NCBI GenBank assembly: GCA_003243915.1
Contig: QHCC01000198.1
Location: 16,765-59,970, forward strand
Reading direction: 5' to 3'
Length of the DNA stretch: 43,206 nucleotides
From: Pseudonocardiales bacterium
Lineage (GTDB): Bacteria; Actinomycetota; Actinomycetes; Mycobacteriales; Jatrophihabitantaceae
In this document: in pieces, positions 16,184-26,390 of the stretch
Position numbering within the stretch: position 1 is the stretch's first letter
How the letters are laid out: each line of letters starts with the position of its first letter
Program-made: the position numbers and the translations under genes
Notes under the pieces: generated by a model
The model's database searches: none
Seen by the model: only the letters and a program-made list of their open reading frames with translations
Told to the model about the DNA's origin: nothing

Positions 16184-17220
16184 CGGCGACCGCGGCCCGT
16201 GCCGACGAGCGGATAGCCGACGTAGGCGTGCTGCGCCGGCTGCTCGTCAAGCCGGAGTTCGGTGCCCTGATCGGCGCTGTCGTGATCTTCGTCTTCTTCT
16301 CCATCCAGTCCGACGTGTTCCGCAGCCCGGCCGGCGTGGCCAACTGGCTCGACGGTGCATCGACGGTCGGGTTGATGGCGGTGCCGGTGGCGATGCTGAT
16401 GATCGGCGGCCATTTCGACCTGTCGGCCGGTGTCCAGATCGGTACGGCGGGATTGGCCACCGGGATCATGACGACCTATTGGGGTCTGAACGTGTATGCC
16501 TCGCTGGTCGCGTCGCTGCTGCTGATGCTGGCCATCGGGTTCGTGAACGGCTACCTCGTGACCCGGACCGGGTTGCCGAGCTTCATCATCACGCTCGGTA
16601 TGTTCCTGGGACTGCAGGGCATCAACCTCGGCGTGACGAAGCAGGTCACCAACACCGTCCAGGTGAGCAACCTCGACCTGGTGCCCGGCTACCACCTCCT
16701 GAAGAACATCCTGGGCAGCACGGTGAGCGTCGCCGGCAAACCGTTCCAGATCGCCATCCTGTGGTGGGTGCTGTTCACCGCGCTGGGGTCCTGGGCACTG
16801 CTCAAGACGAGGTTCGGCAACTGGATCTTCGCGACCGGCGGTGACCCCAACGCGAGCAAGAACGTCGGCGTCCCGACCAACCGCACCACGATCGCGCTGT
16901 TCATGCTCACCTCTGCGATGGCGTGGTTCGTGGGCAACACCCAGATCGTGCGTTTCGGCACCATCCAGGCACAGGTCGGCATCGGTCAGGAGCTGATCTT
17001 CATCGTCGCCGCGGTGATCGGAGGCTGCCTGCTCACTGGCGGCTACGGCTCGGCGATCGGCGCCTCGGTAGGCGCACTGATCTTCGGTATGACCCAGCAG
17101 GGCATCGTGTACGCGAACTGGAACTCCGACTGGTTCAAGTTGTTCGTCGGGGCGATGCTGCTACTGGCGGTGCTCGCCAACCAGTTCGTCCGGCGCTTCG
17201 CCGAGCAGAGCAGGAGATAG
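16180..17220 (+). CDS. Sugar ABC transporter permease
   Basis: The 346-aa integral membrane protein has about eight to ten helices, with the CUT2 permease pattern ([16 protein letters not shown] near 82-97, corresponding to the GGIDLSVG motif, and [18 protein letters not shown] near 122-139). It forms the channel of the importer with the flanking lipoprotein and ATPase. Start ATG overlaps the preceding stop. GGHFDLS instead of GGIDLS is a small deviation. Confidence 0.9.
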   Translation: MTATAARADERIADVGVLRRLLVKPEFGALIGAVVIFVFFSIQSDVFRSPAGVANWLDGASTVGLMAVPVAMLMIGGHFDLSAGVQIGTAGLATGIMTTYWGLNVYASLVASLLLMLAIGFVNGYLVTRTGLPSFIITLGMFLGLQGINLGVTKQVTNTVQVSNLDLVPGYHLLKNILGSTVSVAGKPFQIAILWWVLFTALGSWALLKTRFGNWIFATGGDPNASKNVGVPTNRTTIALFMLTSAMAWFVGNTQIVRFGTIQAQVGIGQELIFIVAAVIGGCLLTGGYGSAIGASVGALIFGMTQQGIVYANWNSDWFKLFVGAMLLLAVLANQFVRRFAEQSRR

Positions 17221-17225
17221 TTGCC

Positions 17226-18113
<888 letters not shown>

Positions 18114-18141
18114 GGCGCGGCGTCGGTTCTGGGGACAGCGA

Positions 18142-19143
18142 ATGCCAGTCCGCACAGGCGTGATCGGGGTCGGCCTGATGGGCGCCGAGCACGCCCGGCT
18201 GCTCAGTCACGCCGTGTCCGGCAGCGAGGTGAGCGCGGTGTTCGACGTCGACACGCAGCGGGCCGAGACGGCGGCCGCGTCCTCGGACAGCCGCGTGCTG
18301 GACGACCCGATGGTGCTGATCAAGGACGACGCCGTGGACGCGGTTCTGATCGCGTCCTCCGATGACACCCACGAGCAGTTCGTGCTGGCCTGCCTGGCTG
18401 CCGGTAAGCCGGTGCTGTGCGAGAAGCCGCTGGCACCGGATGTCGACGGTTGCCTGCGCATCCTGCAGGCCGAGTCCGACGCCGGCCGTCAGCTGGTCAG
18501 CGTCGGCTTCATGCGCCGCTACGACCCCGGCTACGGTGAGCTCAAGGATGCCCTGCGCGGCGGTGCGCTGGGACGGGCCCTGCTCATGCACTGCGTCCAC
18601 CGCAATTCCGCCGCCCCCGGCCAGAGCTCCGCGACGCTGATCTCCGGCTCGGCCGTGCACGAGATCGATACCGCCCGCTGGTTGCTCGACGAGGAGCTGC
18701 TGACGGTCACGGTGCACCGCCCGCGCGCATCAGCCGGCTCCGGCGCGATGCAGGACCCGATGCTGCTCGTCTTCGCATCGGCGAGCGGTGTCCTGGTCGA
18801 CGTCGAGGTGTTCCTCAACGCCGCCTACGGCTACGACGTGCGGTGCGAGGTGGTGGGCGAGGCCGGCACGGTGCTGCTCGACTCGCCGGCGCCGACGTCG
18901 CGCCGGGTGGCCGGGCAGTTCACCCGCGCCCTGCCGGCCGACTGGCGGTCTCGATTCGCCGAGGCGTACCGGCTGGAGCTCCAGGACTGGGTCGACGGGA
19001 TCGCGGCTGCCGAGCCGGTTCGCGGCGCATCGGCGTGGGACGGCTACGTGGCCACCGAAGTTGCCGGGGCAGGCATCCGGGCGTTCGGCACCGGAGGCCG
19101 GCAGGATGTGGTGCTGCGCGACAAGCCTGCGTTGTACCGATGA
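18142..19143 (+). CDS. iolG: Gfo/Idh/MocA dehydrogenase, inositol 2-dehydrogenase-like
   Basis: The 333-aa NAD-dependent oxidoreductase has the Rossmann motif GVGLMG (9-14), EKPL (94-97) and a substrate-region HEIDTARWLL carrying the family's conserved His/Asp. By position it should oxidise myo-inositol to scyllo-inosose, the first step of the pathway, but the family also handles other inositols and sugars, so the symbol is provisional. ATG 18142 is used; the longer frame from 18067 runs through the preceding stop region and adds an Arg-rich leader. The stop overlaps iolC by 4 bp (ATGA). Confidence 0.82.
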   Translation: MPVRTGVIGVGLMGAEHARLLSHAVSGSEVSAVFDVDTQRAETAAASSDSRVLDDPMVLIKDDAVDAVLIASSDDTHEQFVLACLAAGKPVLCEKPLAPDVDGCLRILQAESDAGRQLVSVGFMRRYDPGYGELKDALRGGALGRALLMHCVHRNSAAPGQSSATLISGSAVHEIDTARWLLDEELLTVTVHRPRASAGSGAMQDPMLLVFASASGVLVDVEVFLNAAYGYDVRCEVVGEAGTVLLDSPAPTSRRVAGQFTRALPADWRSRFAEAYRLELQDWVDGIAAAEPVRGASAWDGYVATEVAGAGIRAFGTGGRQDVVLRDKPALYR

Positions 19144-20126
19144 CGGCGGCACCCGGGATCGAGGCACTCACCGTCGGCCGGGTCGGGGTCGATCTCTACC
19201 CGGAGCAGTCAGGTGTGCCGCTGTCGCAGGTGAGCACGTTCGCCAGATCGCTCGGCGGCACGGCCACGAACGTTGCGGTGGGGGCCGCCCGCCTCGGCCG
19301 GCGCACTGCGGTGCTCACCAAGGTCGGCCCGGATGACTTCGGCGGCTACGTCCGCGACGCGCTGGCCGGTTTCGGCGTCGATCCTCGCTACGTCGGGACG
19401 GCGCCGGACCTGCTGACGCCGGTGGTGTTCTGCGCGCTGGACCCGCCCGATGACCCGCCGCTGCTGTTCTACCGGCTGCCGACCGCGCCGGATCTGACCC
19501 TGACGGCGCAGGACGTGCCGTGGGACCTGGTCGCACAGGTGCCGCTGCTGTGGGTGACCGGCACCGGCGTCTCAGTCGAACCTGCCCGGCAGACCCAGCT
19601 GGACATGCTCGCCCATCGCGGCCGTCCGGATTCGGCGGCCGGCCGATGGACCGTGCTGGATCTGGATTGGCGGGCGATGTTCTGGGCCTCGCCAGAGGAT
19701 GCCCGCCACGAGTACGGGCGGCTGCTCGAGAACGTCACCGTCGCGGTTGGCAACCGGGCCGAGGTCGAGGTGGCGGTCGGCACCTCGGATCCGGAGCAGG
19801 CGGCTCGCCGGTTGCTCGAATGTGGGGTGCAGATCGCACTGGTGAAGAAGGGGGCGCAGGGTGTGCTGGTCGCGACCGCCGACGGCATGGCCACCGTGCC
19901 GGCCCAGCGCATCAAGGTGGTCTGCGGGCTGGGCGCCGGTGACGCGTTCGGCGGGGCACTGATCCACGGCCTGCTGTCGGGTTGGGATCCGGTGCGCTGC
20001 GCCGAGTACGCCAACGCGGCGGGCGCCATCGTTGCCTCCCGACTGGCCTGTGCCGACGCGATGCCGACGATCGACGAGCTCGAGGCGATGGTGTCCGGCC
20101 GAGCGAGGCACGAGGAGGTGCGCTGA
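19140..20126 (+). CDS. iolC: 5-dehydro-2-deoxygluconokinase (IolC), PfkB family
   Basis: The 328-aa ribokinase/PfkB kinase phosphorylates 5-dehydro-2-deoxygluconate. Visible motifs are LGGTATNVAVGAARLG near residue 38, matching PfkB signature 1, and GLGAGDAFGGAL near 262, the catalytic-base/anion-hole signature GAGD. It starts within the stop of the dehydrogenase. The aldolase that follows is separate, unlike the IolC-aldolase fusions seen in some proteobacteria. The start is fixed by the ATGA overlap. Confidence 0.88.
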   Translation: MTAAPGIEALTVGRVGVDLYPEQSGVPLSQVSTFARSLGGTATNVAVGAARLGRRTAVLTKVGPDDFGGYVRDALAGFGVDPRYVGTAPDLLTPVVFCALDPPDDPPLLFYRLPTAPDLTLTAQDVPWDLVAQVPLLWVTGTGVSVEPARQTQLDMLAHRGRPDSAAGRWTVLDLDWRAMFWASPEDARHEYGRLLENVTVAVGNRAEVEVAVGTSDPEQAARRLLECGVQIALVKKGAQGVLVATADGMATVPAQRIKVVCGLGAGDAFGGALIHGLLSGWDPVRCAEYANAAGAIVASRLACADAMPTIDELEAMVSGRARHEEVR

Positions 20127-21040
20127 TGACCGCGATCAGCGACGAGCAGTGGCACCGATTGCTGAGCACCAGAACGTTGCGACCGGGCGCGATTGCCCTG
20201 GCGTACGAGCAGCGTCTGCGGCGGCCCGCCCTGCTCAGCGAGCAGGGCACTCTGTTTCTGGTCGCAGCCGATCATCCGGCCCGAGGGGCGCTGCGCTCCG
20301 GCAACGACGCAATGGCCATGGCCGACCGCCGCAGCCTGCTCGACCGTCTCGTCACGGCGCTGGCTCATCCCGACGTCGACGGAGTGCTCGCTTCGCCCGA
20401 CGTCGTTGAGGAGTTGCTGCTGCTGGGCGCGCTCGAGGGCAAGGTCGTCATCGGCTCGATGAACCGCGGGGGGCTCGACGGCGCGACGTTCACGATGGAC
20501 GACCGCTTCACCGGTTACGACGCGGCGAGCATCGCCGCGTGCCGCCTCGACGGCGGCAAGATGCTGCTGCGAATCGACGACCAGGACGCGAGCACGGTGC
20601 GGACCCTGCACGCGTGTGCGCAGGCGGTCACCGAACTGGCCGAGCGCGAACTGGTGGCGATGGTGGAACCACTGCCTTACCGTCGCGAGGCCGACGGCAC
20701 GCTGGTGCTGCAGCAGGACGCGCGATCGCTGGCGCGTGCCGTCACGGTGGCTTCGGCGCTGGGGACGACGAGCGCGTACACGTGGCTCAAGATGCCGGCC
20801 TGCGACGACCCGGACGTCGTCTACGGCGCGACGACCCTGCCGTGCGTCGTGCTCGGTGGCGTGCCAGGCCCGGACCTGGCCGAGCAGGTGGCGTCGTGGG
20901 GCAAGACCCTGCGCCAGTCGGTGGTCCGCGGCCTGGTGATCGGCCGGACCGTGCTGTATCCCGACGGCGGCGACGTCGCCGGGACGGTCGACGCGGCCGC
21001 CAAGGTGCTGCGGGCGGCGACGGAAGGCCTGGCACCGTGA
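20126..21040 (+). CDS. Cgl0158-type (beta/alpha)8 barrel aldolase
   Basis: The 304-aa protein resembles the Cgl0158 family encoded in the Corynebacterium inositol locus, a DeoC/class I aldolase-like barrel. The likely role is cleavage of 2-deoxy-5-keto-gluconate 6-phosphate to dihydroxyacetone phosphate and malonate semialdehyde, since no iolJ is present and this follows the kinase directly. Segments seen include LFLVAADHPARGALRSG (strand 1), GSMNRGGLDGATFTMDDR and LLRIDDQD. A Lys in AYTWLKMP is the best Schiff-base candidate. Start ATG overlaps the iolC stop by 1 nt (TGATG). Confidence 0.8.
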   Translation: MTAISDEQWHRLLSTRTLRPGAIALAYEQRLRRPALLSEQGTLFLVAADHPARGALRSGNDAMAMADRRSLLDRLVTALAHPDVDGVLASPDVVEELLLLGALEGKVVIGSMNRGGLDGATFTMDDRFTGYDAASIAACRLDGGKMLLRIDDQDASTVRTLHACAQAVTELAERELVAMVEPLPYRREADGTLVLQQDARSLARAVTVASALGTTSAYTWLKMPACDDPDVVYGATTLPCVVLGGVPGPDLAEQVASWGKTLRQSVVRGLVIGRTVLYPDGGDVAGTVDAAAKVLRAATEGLAP

Positions 21041-21891
21041 CGCTGCACATGCCCGCCGGCGGGCCGCCGATCGTCGTCACGCCCGACTCCGCGGGCTGGC
21101 AGTTCTGCGGACTGCGGGTGCTGGAGCTCAGGCCCGGGATTGCGCAGACGCTGCCCACCGGCAGCGCCGAGATGTTCGTGCTGCCGCTGGCTGGAGAATT
21201 GTCCGTCCAGGTCGCCACGACGGACGGCGCGGCCGAGGAGACTTTCGATCTGGCCGGCCGGGAGTCGGTGTTCAGCGGCGTCACCGACTTCGCGTATGTG
21301 GGGCGCGACAGCGTGCTCACGCTGTCCAGTGCCGCCGGTGCGCAGGTGGCGCTGCCGTCGGCACGGTGTACGAATCGGCTGCCGCCGCTGTACGGTCCCG
21401 CGGTCGGCGTCCCGATCGAGGTTCGTGGCGCGGGGCCGGCGACCCGCCACGTCCGCAACTTCGGGGTGCCCGGAGCGTGGGACCACGCCAACAAGCTGGT
21501 GTGCTGCGAGCTGATCACCCCGCCGGGCAACTGGTCGAGCTCCCCGCCACACAAGCACGACATGACCGAGCCGTGCCGCGTCGTCAACGAGGAGATCTAC
21601 TACTACCGCATCGCCGGAACCGATCAGGTCACCCCGGGCCGTGCGGGGTTCGGCCTGCACCGCACGTACACCGGGCCTGAGCATGCGGCGGCCGGGCTGA
21701 CCGCGTTGGACGAGTCGTTCGAGGTACGCGACGGCGACGTCGTGCTTATCCCGTACGGCTATCACGGCCCATGCGTGGCCGCGCCGGGCTACCCGATGTA
21801 CTACCTCAATGTGCTGGCCGGGCCGGGGGAGTCGCGCTCGATGGCGTTCTGCGACGACCCGGCGCATGCCTGGATCCGGGACACCTGGTGA
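21037..21891 (+). CDS. iolB: 5-deoxy-glucuronate isomerase (IolB)
   Basis: The 284-aa double-cupin enzyme converts 5-deoxy-glucuronate to 5-dehydro-2-deoxygluconate. The metal-binding SSPPHKHD and NEEIYYYRI in the second cupin, and FGLHRTYT, match the KduI/IolB family. The GTG start overlaps the aldolase stop by 4 bp (GTGA). Length matches the family (about 270-300 aa). Confidence 0.9.
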   Translation: MTLHMPAGGPPIVVTPDSAGWQFCGLRVLELRPGIAQTLPTGSAEMFVLPLAGELSVQVATTDGAAEETFDLAGRESVFSGVTDFAYVGRDSVLTLSSAAGAQVALPSARCTNRLPPLYGPAVGVPIEVRGAGPATRHVRNFGVPGAWDHANKLVCCELITPPGNWSSSPPHKHDMTEPCRVVNEEIYYYRIAGTDQVTPGRAGFGLHRTYTGPEHAAAGLTALDESFEVRDGDVVLIPYGYHGPCVAAPGYPMYYLNVLAGPGESRSMAFCDDPAHAWIRDTW

Positions 21892-23777
21892 CCGCGACCG
21901 TGCGACTGACGACGGCGCAGGCGTTGGTGCGATGGCTGGTGGCGCAGCGGGGCGAGTTGCTTGACGGCACCGAAGTGCCCTTGTTCGCCGGGGTGTTCGG
22001 CATCTTCGGGCACGGCAATGTCCTCGGTCTGGGCACCGCACTGCACGAGGTCCGTGATCAGTTGCCGACCTGGCGCGGCCAGACCGAGCAGGGCATGGCC
22101 CTGGCCGCGGTCGCCTATGCGAAGGCGAGCGACCGTCGCCAGGTCATGGTGGCCACGTCCTCGGTCGGGCCTGGTGCCTTGAACATGGTGACGGCGGCCG
22201 GGGTCGCTCACGCCAACCGGTTGCCGCTGTTGCTGCTGCCCGGCGACACGTTCACCGGGCGCGCACCGGATCCGGTGCTGCAGCAGGTGGAGCGCTTCGA
22301 CGACGCGACGGTTAGCGTCAATGACGCGTTCCGTCCGGTGTCGCGTTACTTCGACCGGATCACGCGAGCGGAGCAGTTGCTGGCCTCGCTGCCGCAAGTC
22401 GCCCGCGTGTTGACCGATCCCGGCGACTGCGGTCCCGTCGTGCTGGCGATGCCGCAGGACGTCCAGGTCGAGGAGTTCGACTTCCCGGTGGGGATGTTCG
22501 CGCCGCGGCTGAACCGGGTGCCGCGCCCGCGGCCGGACGGCCGCGATGTGCAGGCGGCGGCGGAGATCCTGCGGGCGTCGCGGCGACCGTTGATCGTGTG
22601 CGGCGGCGGGGTGCGCTATTCGGGCGCCGGCAGGCAGTTGCTCGACTTCGCAACCGCGCACGGGATCGCGGTGACCGAGACGGCGGCTGGCCGGACGATG
22701 CTGCCTGATCCGCATCCGCTCAACGTCGGCCCGTTGGGCACGATCGGTTCGGCGTCAGCGAACGCGCTGGCCGCCGACGCGGACGTCATCGTCGCGGTGG
22801 GCACCCGGCTGCAGGACTTCACCACCTCGTCGTGGAGCTTGTTCCCGGCCGACGTGCGGCTGGTGACGATCAACGCGGCCCGCTTCGACGCGGTCAAGCA
22901 CGCCGGGCACGCGGTCGTCGGGGATGCGCGCGAGTGCCTCGCCGAACTGGCTGAGTCGTTGACCGGCTGGAACGCAGCTTCGGACTGGACGGCGCTGGCG
23001 GCGAGCGAGCGGGCCGGGTGGGACGCGCACATCGACGGGCTGCGGGCCGGTGCCGCCCCCGACGGGTCGTTGACCTACGCCCAGGTCGTCGGTGTCGTGA
23101 ACGACGCGAGCGGCCCGGACGACTACGTGCTCGGCTCGTCCGGCGGCATCCCGGGTGAGCTCAACGGCGGCTGGCGCACCGGGCCGGCCACGGCTGGCGC
23201 GACGATGGATCTGGAGTACGGCTTCTCCTGCATGGGCTACGAGACTGCCGGGCCGTGGGGCGCCGCGATGGCCAGAGCCCGCACGCACCCGGGCGCTCTG
23301 GTCACCGCGTTGCTCGGCGACGGCTCCTACCTGATGCTCAACTCCGAGCTGTTCTCGGCTGCATTCGCCGGCCACCCGTTCGTGGCGGTGGTGTGCGACA
23401 ACGGCGGCTACGCGGTCATTCACCGGCTACAGACAGGCCAGGGTGCAGCCGGGTTCAACAACATGTTCACCGACAGCGCCGGACCGGGCGCGAAGGCCGA
23501 CGCAGTGCGCGTCGATTTCGCCGCGCACGCGGCGGCACTGGGCTGTGCTGTCGTCGACGTCGCGTCCGGCGCATCGGTCGACGACCTACGCGACGGCTAC
23601 GCCAAGGCGCGCGCATTGGCCAGCGGCGAACGGCGCCCGGCCGTTCTGGTCTGCCGGACCAGCCCGTCGGCGTGGACCGAGTCCGGCGCCTGGTGGGAGG
23701 TGGGCGTGCCCGCTGCGCTCACCGGCCGCGCCGACTACGACGAGGCCAAGGCCCGGCAGTTGCGCTGGACGAGCTGA
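21888..23777 (+). CDS. iolD: 3D-(3,5/4)-trihydroxycyclohexane-1,2-dione hydrolase (IolD)
   Basis: The 629-aa thiamine-diphosphate enzyme hydrolyses the cyclic dione to 5-deoxy-glucuronate. The cofactor-activating Glu is in RGQTEQGMALAAVAYAKA near residue 57, and the metal/ThDP motif GDGSYLMLNSEL runs on to CDNGGY in the C-terminal third. The middle domain is the acetolactate-synthase type. The GTG start overlaps iolB by 4 bp. It is the last gene of the plus-strand inositol operon and converges on the dehydratase gene. Confidence 0.92.
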   Translation: MTATVRLTTAQALVRWLVAQRGELLDGTEVPLFAGVFGIFGHGNVLGLGTALHEVRDQLPTWRGQTEQGMALAAVAYAKASDRRQVMVATSSVGPGALNMVTAAGVAHANRLPLLLLPGDTFTGRAPDPVLQQVERFDDATVSVNDAFRPVSRYFDRITRAEQLLASLPQVARVLTDPGDCGPVVLAMPQDVQVEEFDFPVGMFAPRLNRVPRPRPDGRDVQAAAEILRASRRPLIVCGGGVRYSGAGRQLLDFATAHGIAVTETAAGRTMLPDPHPLNVGPLGTIGSASANALAADADVIVAVGTRLQDFTTSSWSLFPADVRLVTINAARFDAVKHAGHAVVGDARECLAELAESLTGWNAASDWTALAASERAGWDAHIDGLRAGAAPDGSLTYAQVVGVVNDASGPDDYVLGSSGGIPGELNGGWRTGPATAGATMDLEYGFSCMGYETAGPWGAAMARARTHPGALVTALLGDGSYLMLNSELFSAAFAGHPFVAVVCDNGGYAVIHRLQTGQGAAGFNNMFTDSAGPGAKADAVRVDFAAHAAALGCAVVDVASGASVDDLRDGYAKARALASGERRPAVLVCRTSPSAWTESGAWWEVGVPAALTGRADYDEAKARQLRWTS

Positions 23778-23795
23778 GGCTGCCACGCCCCGGGC

Positions 23796-24764
23796 TCAGT
23801 ACGTCGGAGGGTTTTTCACAGGTGCGTCGAGATCGGCCAACGTCGCATTGGCGCCGCTGATGATGACGGCGACGCGTTCGTCGGGTTCGGGCCGGTAAGT
23901 CCGAGTGATCAGCGCGGCGGTCGCGGTGGCGGCCGCTGGTTCGACGGCAATGCGCACAGCGCGCCATAGCGACCGTCGCGCATGCCTGATCGCGTCATCG
24001 TCGACCAGGACGACGTCGCTGACGTAAGCCTCGGTGATCGGAAAGACGAGCTTGCCGACGCGTCGCGGAGCCAGCGCATCAGCCGTGATGCTGTCGGTCG
24101 GCGCGTCGGTCGGGCCACCGCTGGCTCGCGCGTAGGTGAGCGTCGGCGCGCCGACAGGCTCGACGCCGATGACGCGGACGGCGCCGGCGAAATGGGCGGC
24201 GATGCCGGCGATCAGCCCGCCGCCACCGACGGCGACGAGGACGGTGTCCAGGTCGGTGACCTGTTCCCCGAGTTCGAGGCCCAGGGTTGCCTGCCCGAGC
24301 AGCGTCTCGCGTTGGTCGAACGCGTGAATGCTCATGGCCCCCGACGCGGTGACCCAATGCTCCGCGGCGGCCAACGCGTCGGCGTAGCGGTCACCCCCGA
24401 CGACGACGTCAGCGCCGAACGAGCGGATGGTGTCGATCTTGACTGGCGAGGCGATGGTGGGGACGAAGATCTTCGCGGGCACGCCCAGCCGGTGTGCGGC
24501 GTACGCGACCGCGACGCCGTGGTTGCCACCGGAGGCCGCGATCACCCCCGGAGCGGGAACGTCGCGCAGCAACAGGTTCGCGAAGGCGCCCCTCGCCTTG
24601 AACGAGCCAGCGCACTGCAACTGCTCCAGCTTGAGGACGAGCGGTGGACCAGGCGTCGACAGCGTTGCGGACAGTGCCGCCGGGTCGATCTCGATCACCG
24701 GGGTGCGGCGGATGTACGGCTTGATCGTGTCGTAGGTGTGCCGTATCTCCGCTGCCGTGATCAC
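23796..24764 (-). CDS. Threonine/serine dehydratase-like PLP enzyme
   Basis: The 322-aa fold-type II PLP enzyme has Lys56 in AGSFKARGAF (Schiff base), SGGNHG (78-83) for phosphate/substrate contact and VAVGGGGLIAG for the PLP phosphate. No C-terminal ACT domain is present, so it fits catabolic threonine dehydratase or serine racemase types. The only usable start is GTG 24764: an in-frame TAG lies just upstream, within the end of the MITE-like element that finishes 3 bp before the GTG. The natural RBS therefore appears lost or replaced by element sequence, and expression may be altered. Confidence 0.85.
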   Translation of the reverse strand: MITAAEIRHTYDTIKPYIRRTPVIEIDPAALSATLSTPGPPLVLKLEQLQCAGSFKARGAFANLLLRDVPAPGVIAASGGNHGVAVAYAAHRLGVPAKIFVPTIASPVKIDTIRSFGADVVVGGDRYADALAAAEHWVTASGAMSIHAFDQRETLLGQATLGLELGEQVTDLDTVLVAVGGGGLIAGIAAHFAGAVRVIGVEPVGAPTLTYARASGGPTDAPTDSITADALAPRRVGKLVFPITEAYVSDVVLVDDDAIRHARRSLWRAVRIAVEPAAATATAALITRTYRPEPDERVAVIISGANATLADLDAPVKNPPTY

Positions 24765-24767
24765 GAG

Positions 24768-24959
24768 CTAGTGCCCCGTAAAGGAAGTATGTCTACCGCC
24801 TGCGGCGCCCAGGCGGCGCCTCGCTGCGTTGTCGTCGTCGGCCATACAACAGCGGTATGGCCGTCCTCCTGGTCGCTCCGCAAGCGTCGCTCCTCCGCCT
24901 TGCGATGCATCCACCTGGATCACCGCATCCGGCAAACGACTTCCTTTACGGGACACTAG
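24768..24959. mobile_element. 192-bp MITE-like element with terminal inverted repeats
   Basis: Both ends begin with CTAG followed by an inverted repeat: 24768-24788 and 24939-24959 match over 21 bp with one mismatch (GTGCCCCGTAAAG versus GTGTCCCGTAAAG). Weaker complementarity continues for another 35-40 bp, and a 9-bp perfect hairpin (24839-24847 with 24855-24863) lies in the centre, so the whole element can fold into one long stem. It encodes no transposase. CTAG at each end may be part of the element or a target duplication. It separates two co-directional genes on the minus strand. The IS family that mobilises it is not recognised. Confidence 0.75.
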
Positions 24960-25114
24960 TGGCCATTGAGCAGGCGGAGGGCGTCGTCGAGGTATTCGTC
25001 ACTGAGCTTGACCGCCAGGTCCTCGCGGCCTTCCTCTAGCACCATGTTGATGCGGTAGGTGTACTCGTCACGCAGTTCTTCCAGTCGGGCGGTCAGGCCG
25101 TATGTGGTGTCCAC
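24956..25114 (-). CDS. 52-aa helical protein ending at the MITE boundary
   Basis: GTG 25114 has GGAG 6-7 bp upstream and opens a 52-codon frame rich in Leu, Glu and Arg (LTARLEELRDEYTYRINMVL, SDEYLDDALRLLNGH), which looks like two amphipathic helices. The TAG stop is part of the CTAG at the right end of the mobile element, so the original C terminus may have been different or longer. It lies between the oxidoreductase at 25226-26389 and the dehydratase, on the same strand. No family is recognised. Confidence 0.55.
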   Translation of the reverse strand: MDTTYGLTARLEELRDEYTYRINMVLEEGREDLAVKLSDEYLDDALRLLNGH

Positions 25115-25155
25115 GTCGGTCTCCGTTGTCGATAGCCGGCTCTCCCGGCGCTACT

Positions 25156-25203
25156 AGGTACGACGGGCTGGGTGCCCGTAGGTACAACGGGCTGGGTGCC
25201 CGG
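25156..25203 (-). terminator. Tandem 24-bp repeat forming two hairpins
   Basis: Two 24-bp direct copies (25156-25179 and 25180-25203) differ at two positions. Each holds ACGGGC-TGGGT-GCCCG(T/G), a 5-6 bp stem with a 5-nt loop. Both lie 23 bp beyond the stop codon of the Gfo/Idh/MocA gene on the minus strand, so a tandem terminator or mRNA 3' stabiliser is likely. Confidence 0.55.
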
Positions 25204-25225
25204 ATCTTCCCGCGTCACCCGCGAC

Positions 25226-26389
25226 CTACGGCGGGACGGTGACCCAGCTTCTGTTCTGTGCCGACTCGGCGATGCAGTCCACGACGGTTGCGGCGCGCAC
25301 CGCGTCGGCGACTGTCGCTCCGTGTGGCTTGCCCTCGGCGATCGACTGGAGGAACCGGCTCGCTTCGATCACCTTCAGGTCGTCGTAGCCCATGGTGATG
25401 CCCGCCCCGGGCTGAAACGCCGCCAGATCGCCGTGCCCTGGCCCGACGAGCACCGTGCGAACCGCCTGGTCGACGTAGTCCGGTCCCGCGCTGACGCCGA
25501 GCTCGCCCATTCGCCGGAAGTCCCAATACAGCGCGCCGAGCGTGCCGTGGATATCGAAGCCGTAGTTGCATTGGTCGCCCACGCTGACCCTGCTGGATTC
25601 GATGGAGCCCCGCGCTCCGCTGGTGAAACGGACCAGGCAGTTGAGGTAGTCCTCGTTCTCGACGTCACCCAATTCGCCTCCTTCGGCCAGGGCGAAGTGG
25701 CTGCCGGCGCCGAGTGGCTTGGGTCGCTGGTCGATGAACACGGCGGTGTCGGCCACGAGGGACTCGATCTCGCCGAGCAGGTGCCGGGCCAGATCGACGC
25801 CGTGCGACGCGAGGTCGCCGAGCACGCCCGCACCGCCCTGGGCACGTTCGAAGCGCCAGGACAGAGCGCCCTGCGGGTGGGCCGCGTAGTCCGACAGCAG
25901 CCGGAACCGGGCGTTGGTGACACTGCCGAGCGCGCCGTCAGTGATGAGCTGCCGGGCATGCGCCACCGCCGGGGCGTTGCGGTAGTTGAAGCCGACGGTG
26001 CTCTGCACGCCTGCGCTCGCGACTGCGTCGGCTACCGCCTGCGCGTCGGCGGCCGAGAGCCCGACCGGTTTCTCGATCCACAGATGCTTGCCCGCCGCCG
26101 CGATCGCGGTACCGATCTCGCGATGCAGGAAGTTCGGGGCGGTCACGCTGACTGCCTGCACCCGATCGTCGGTGAGCACGTCACGCCATTGCGCGGTTCC
26201 TGACTCGAAGCCGTAGCGACCGATCGCGTCGTCGAGCCGGTCGGTTTCGGCATCGACCACGAGTGCCAGGCGGGGGGTCAGCTGGAGGTCCGGGTAGTGG
26301 TGTGGCAGCCGCGCGTAGGAGCGGGCGTGCACCTGACCCATCCAGCCGAAGCCGACGACGGCTACCCCAACGGGCTTGGGATCGCCCAT
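25226..26389 (-). CDS. Gfo/Idh/MocA-family oxidoreductase
   Basis: The 387-aa NAD(P)-dependent dehydrogenase has Rossmann motif VGFGWMG (12-18), EKPVGLS and a DLASHGVDLARHLLG segment with the conserved catalytic-type Asp/His. It is longer than the dehydrogenase at 18142-19143 and clearly a different subfamily. It starts 1 nt after the stop of the IolE-like gene, so the two act in one pathway, probably oxidation of an inositol isomer or a sugar derivative. Confidence 0.85.
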   Translation of the reverse strand: MGDPKPVGVAVVGFGWMGQVHARSYARLPHHYPDLQLTPRLALVVDAETDRLDDAIGRYGFESGTAQWRDVLTDDRVQAVSVTAPNFLHREIGTAIAAAGKHLWIEKPVGLSAADAQAVADAVASAGVQSTVGFNYRNAPAVAHARQLITDGALGSVTNARFRLLSDYAAHPQGALSWRFERAQGGAGVLGDLASHGVDLARHLLGEIESLVADTAVFIDQRPKPLGAGSHFALAEGGELGDVENEDYLNCLVRFTSGARGSIESSRVSVGDQCNYGFDIHGTLGALYWDFRRMGELGVSAGPDYVDQAVRTVLVGPGHGDLAAFQPGAGITMGYDDLKVIEASRFLQSIAEGKPHGATVADAVRAATVVDCIAESAQNRSWVTVPP

Positions 26390-26390
26390 G

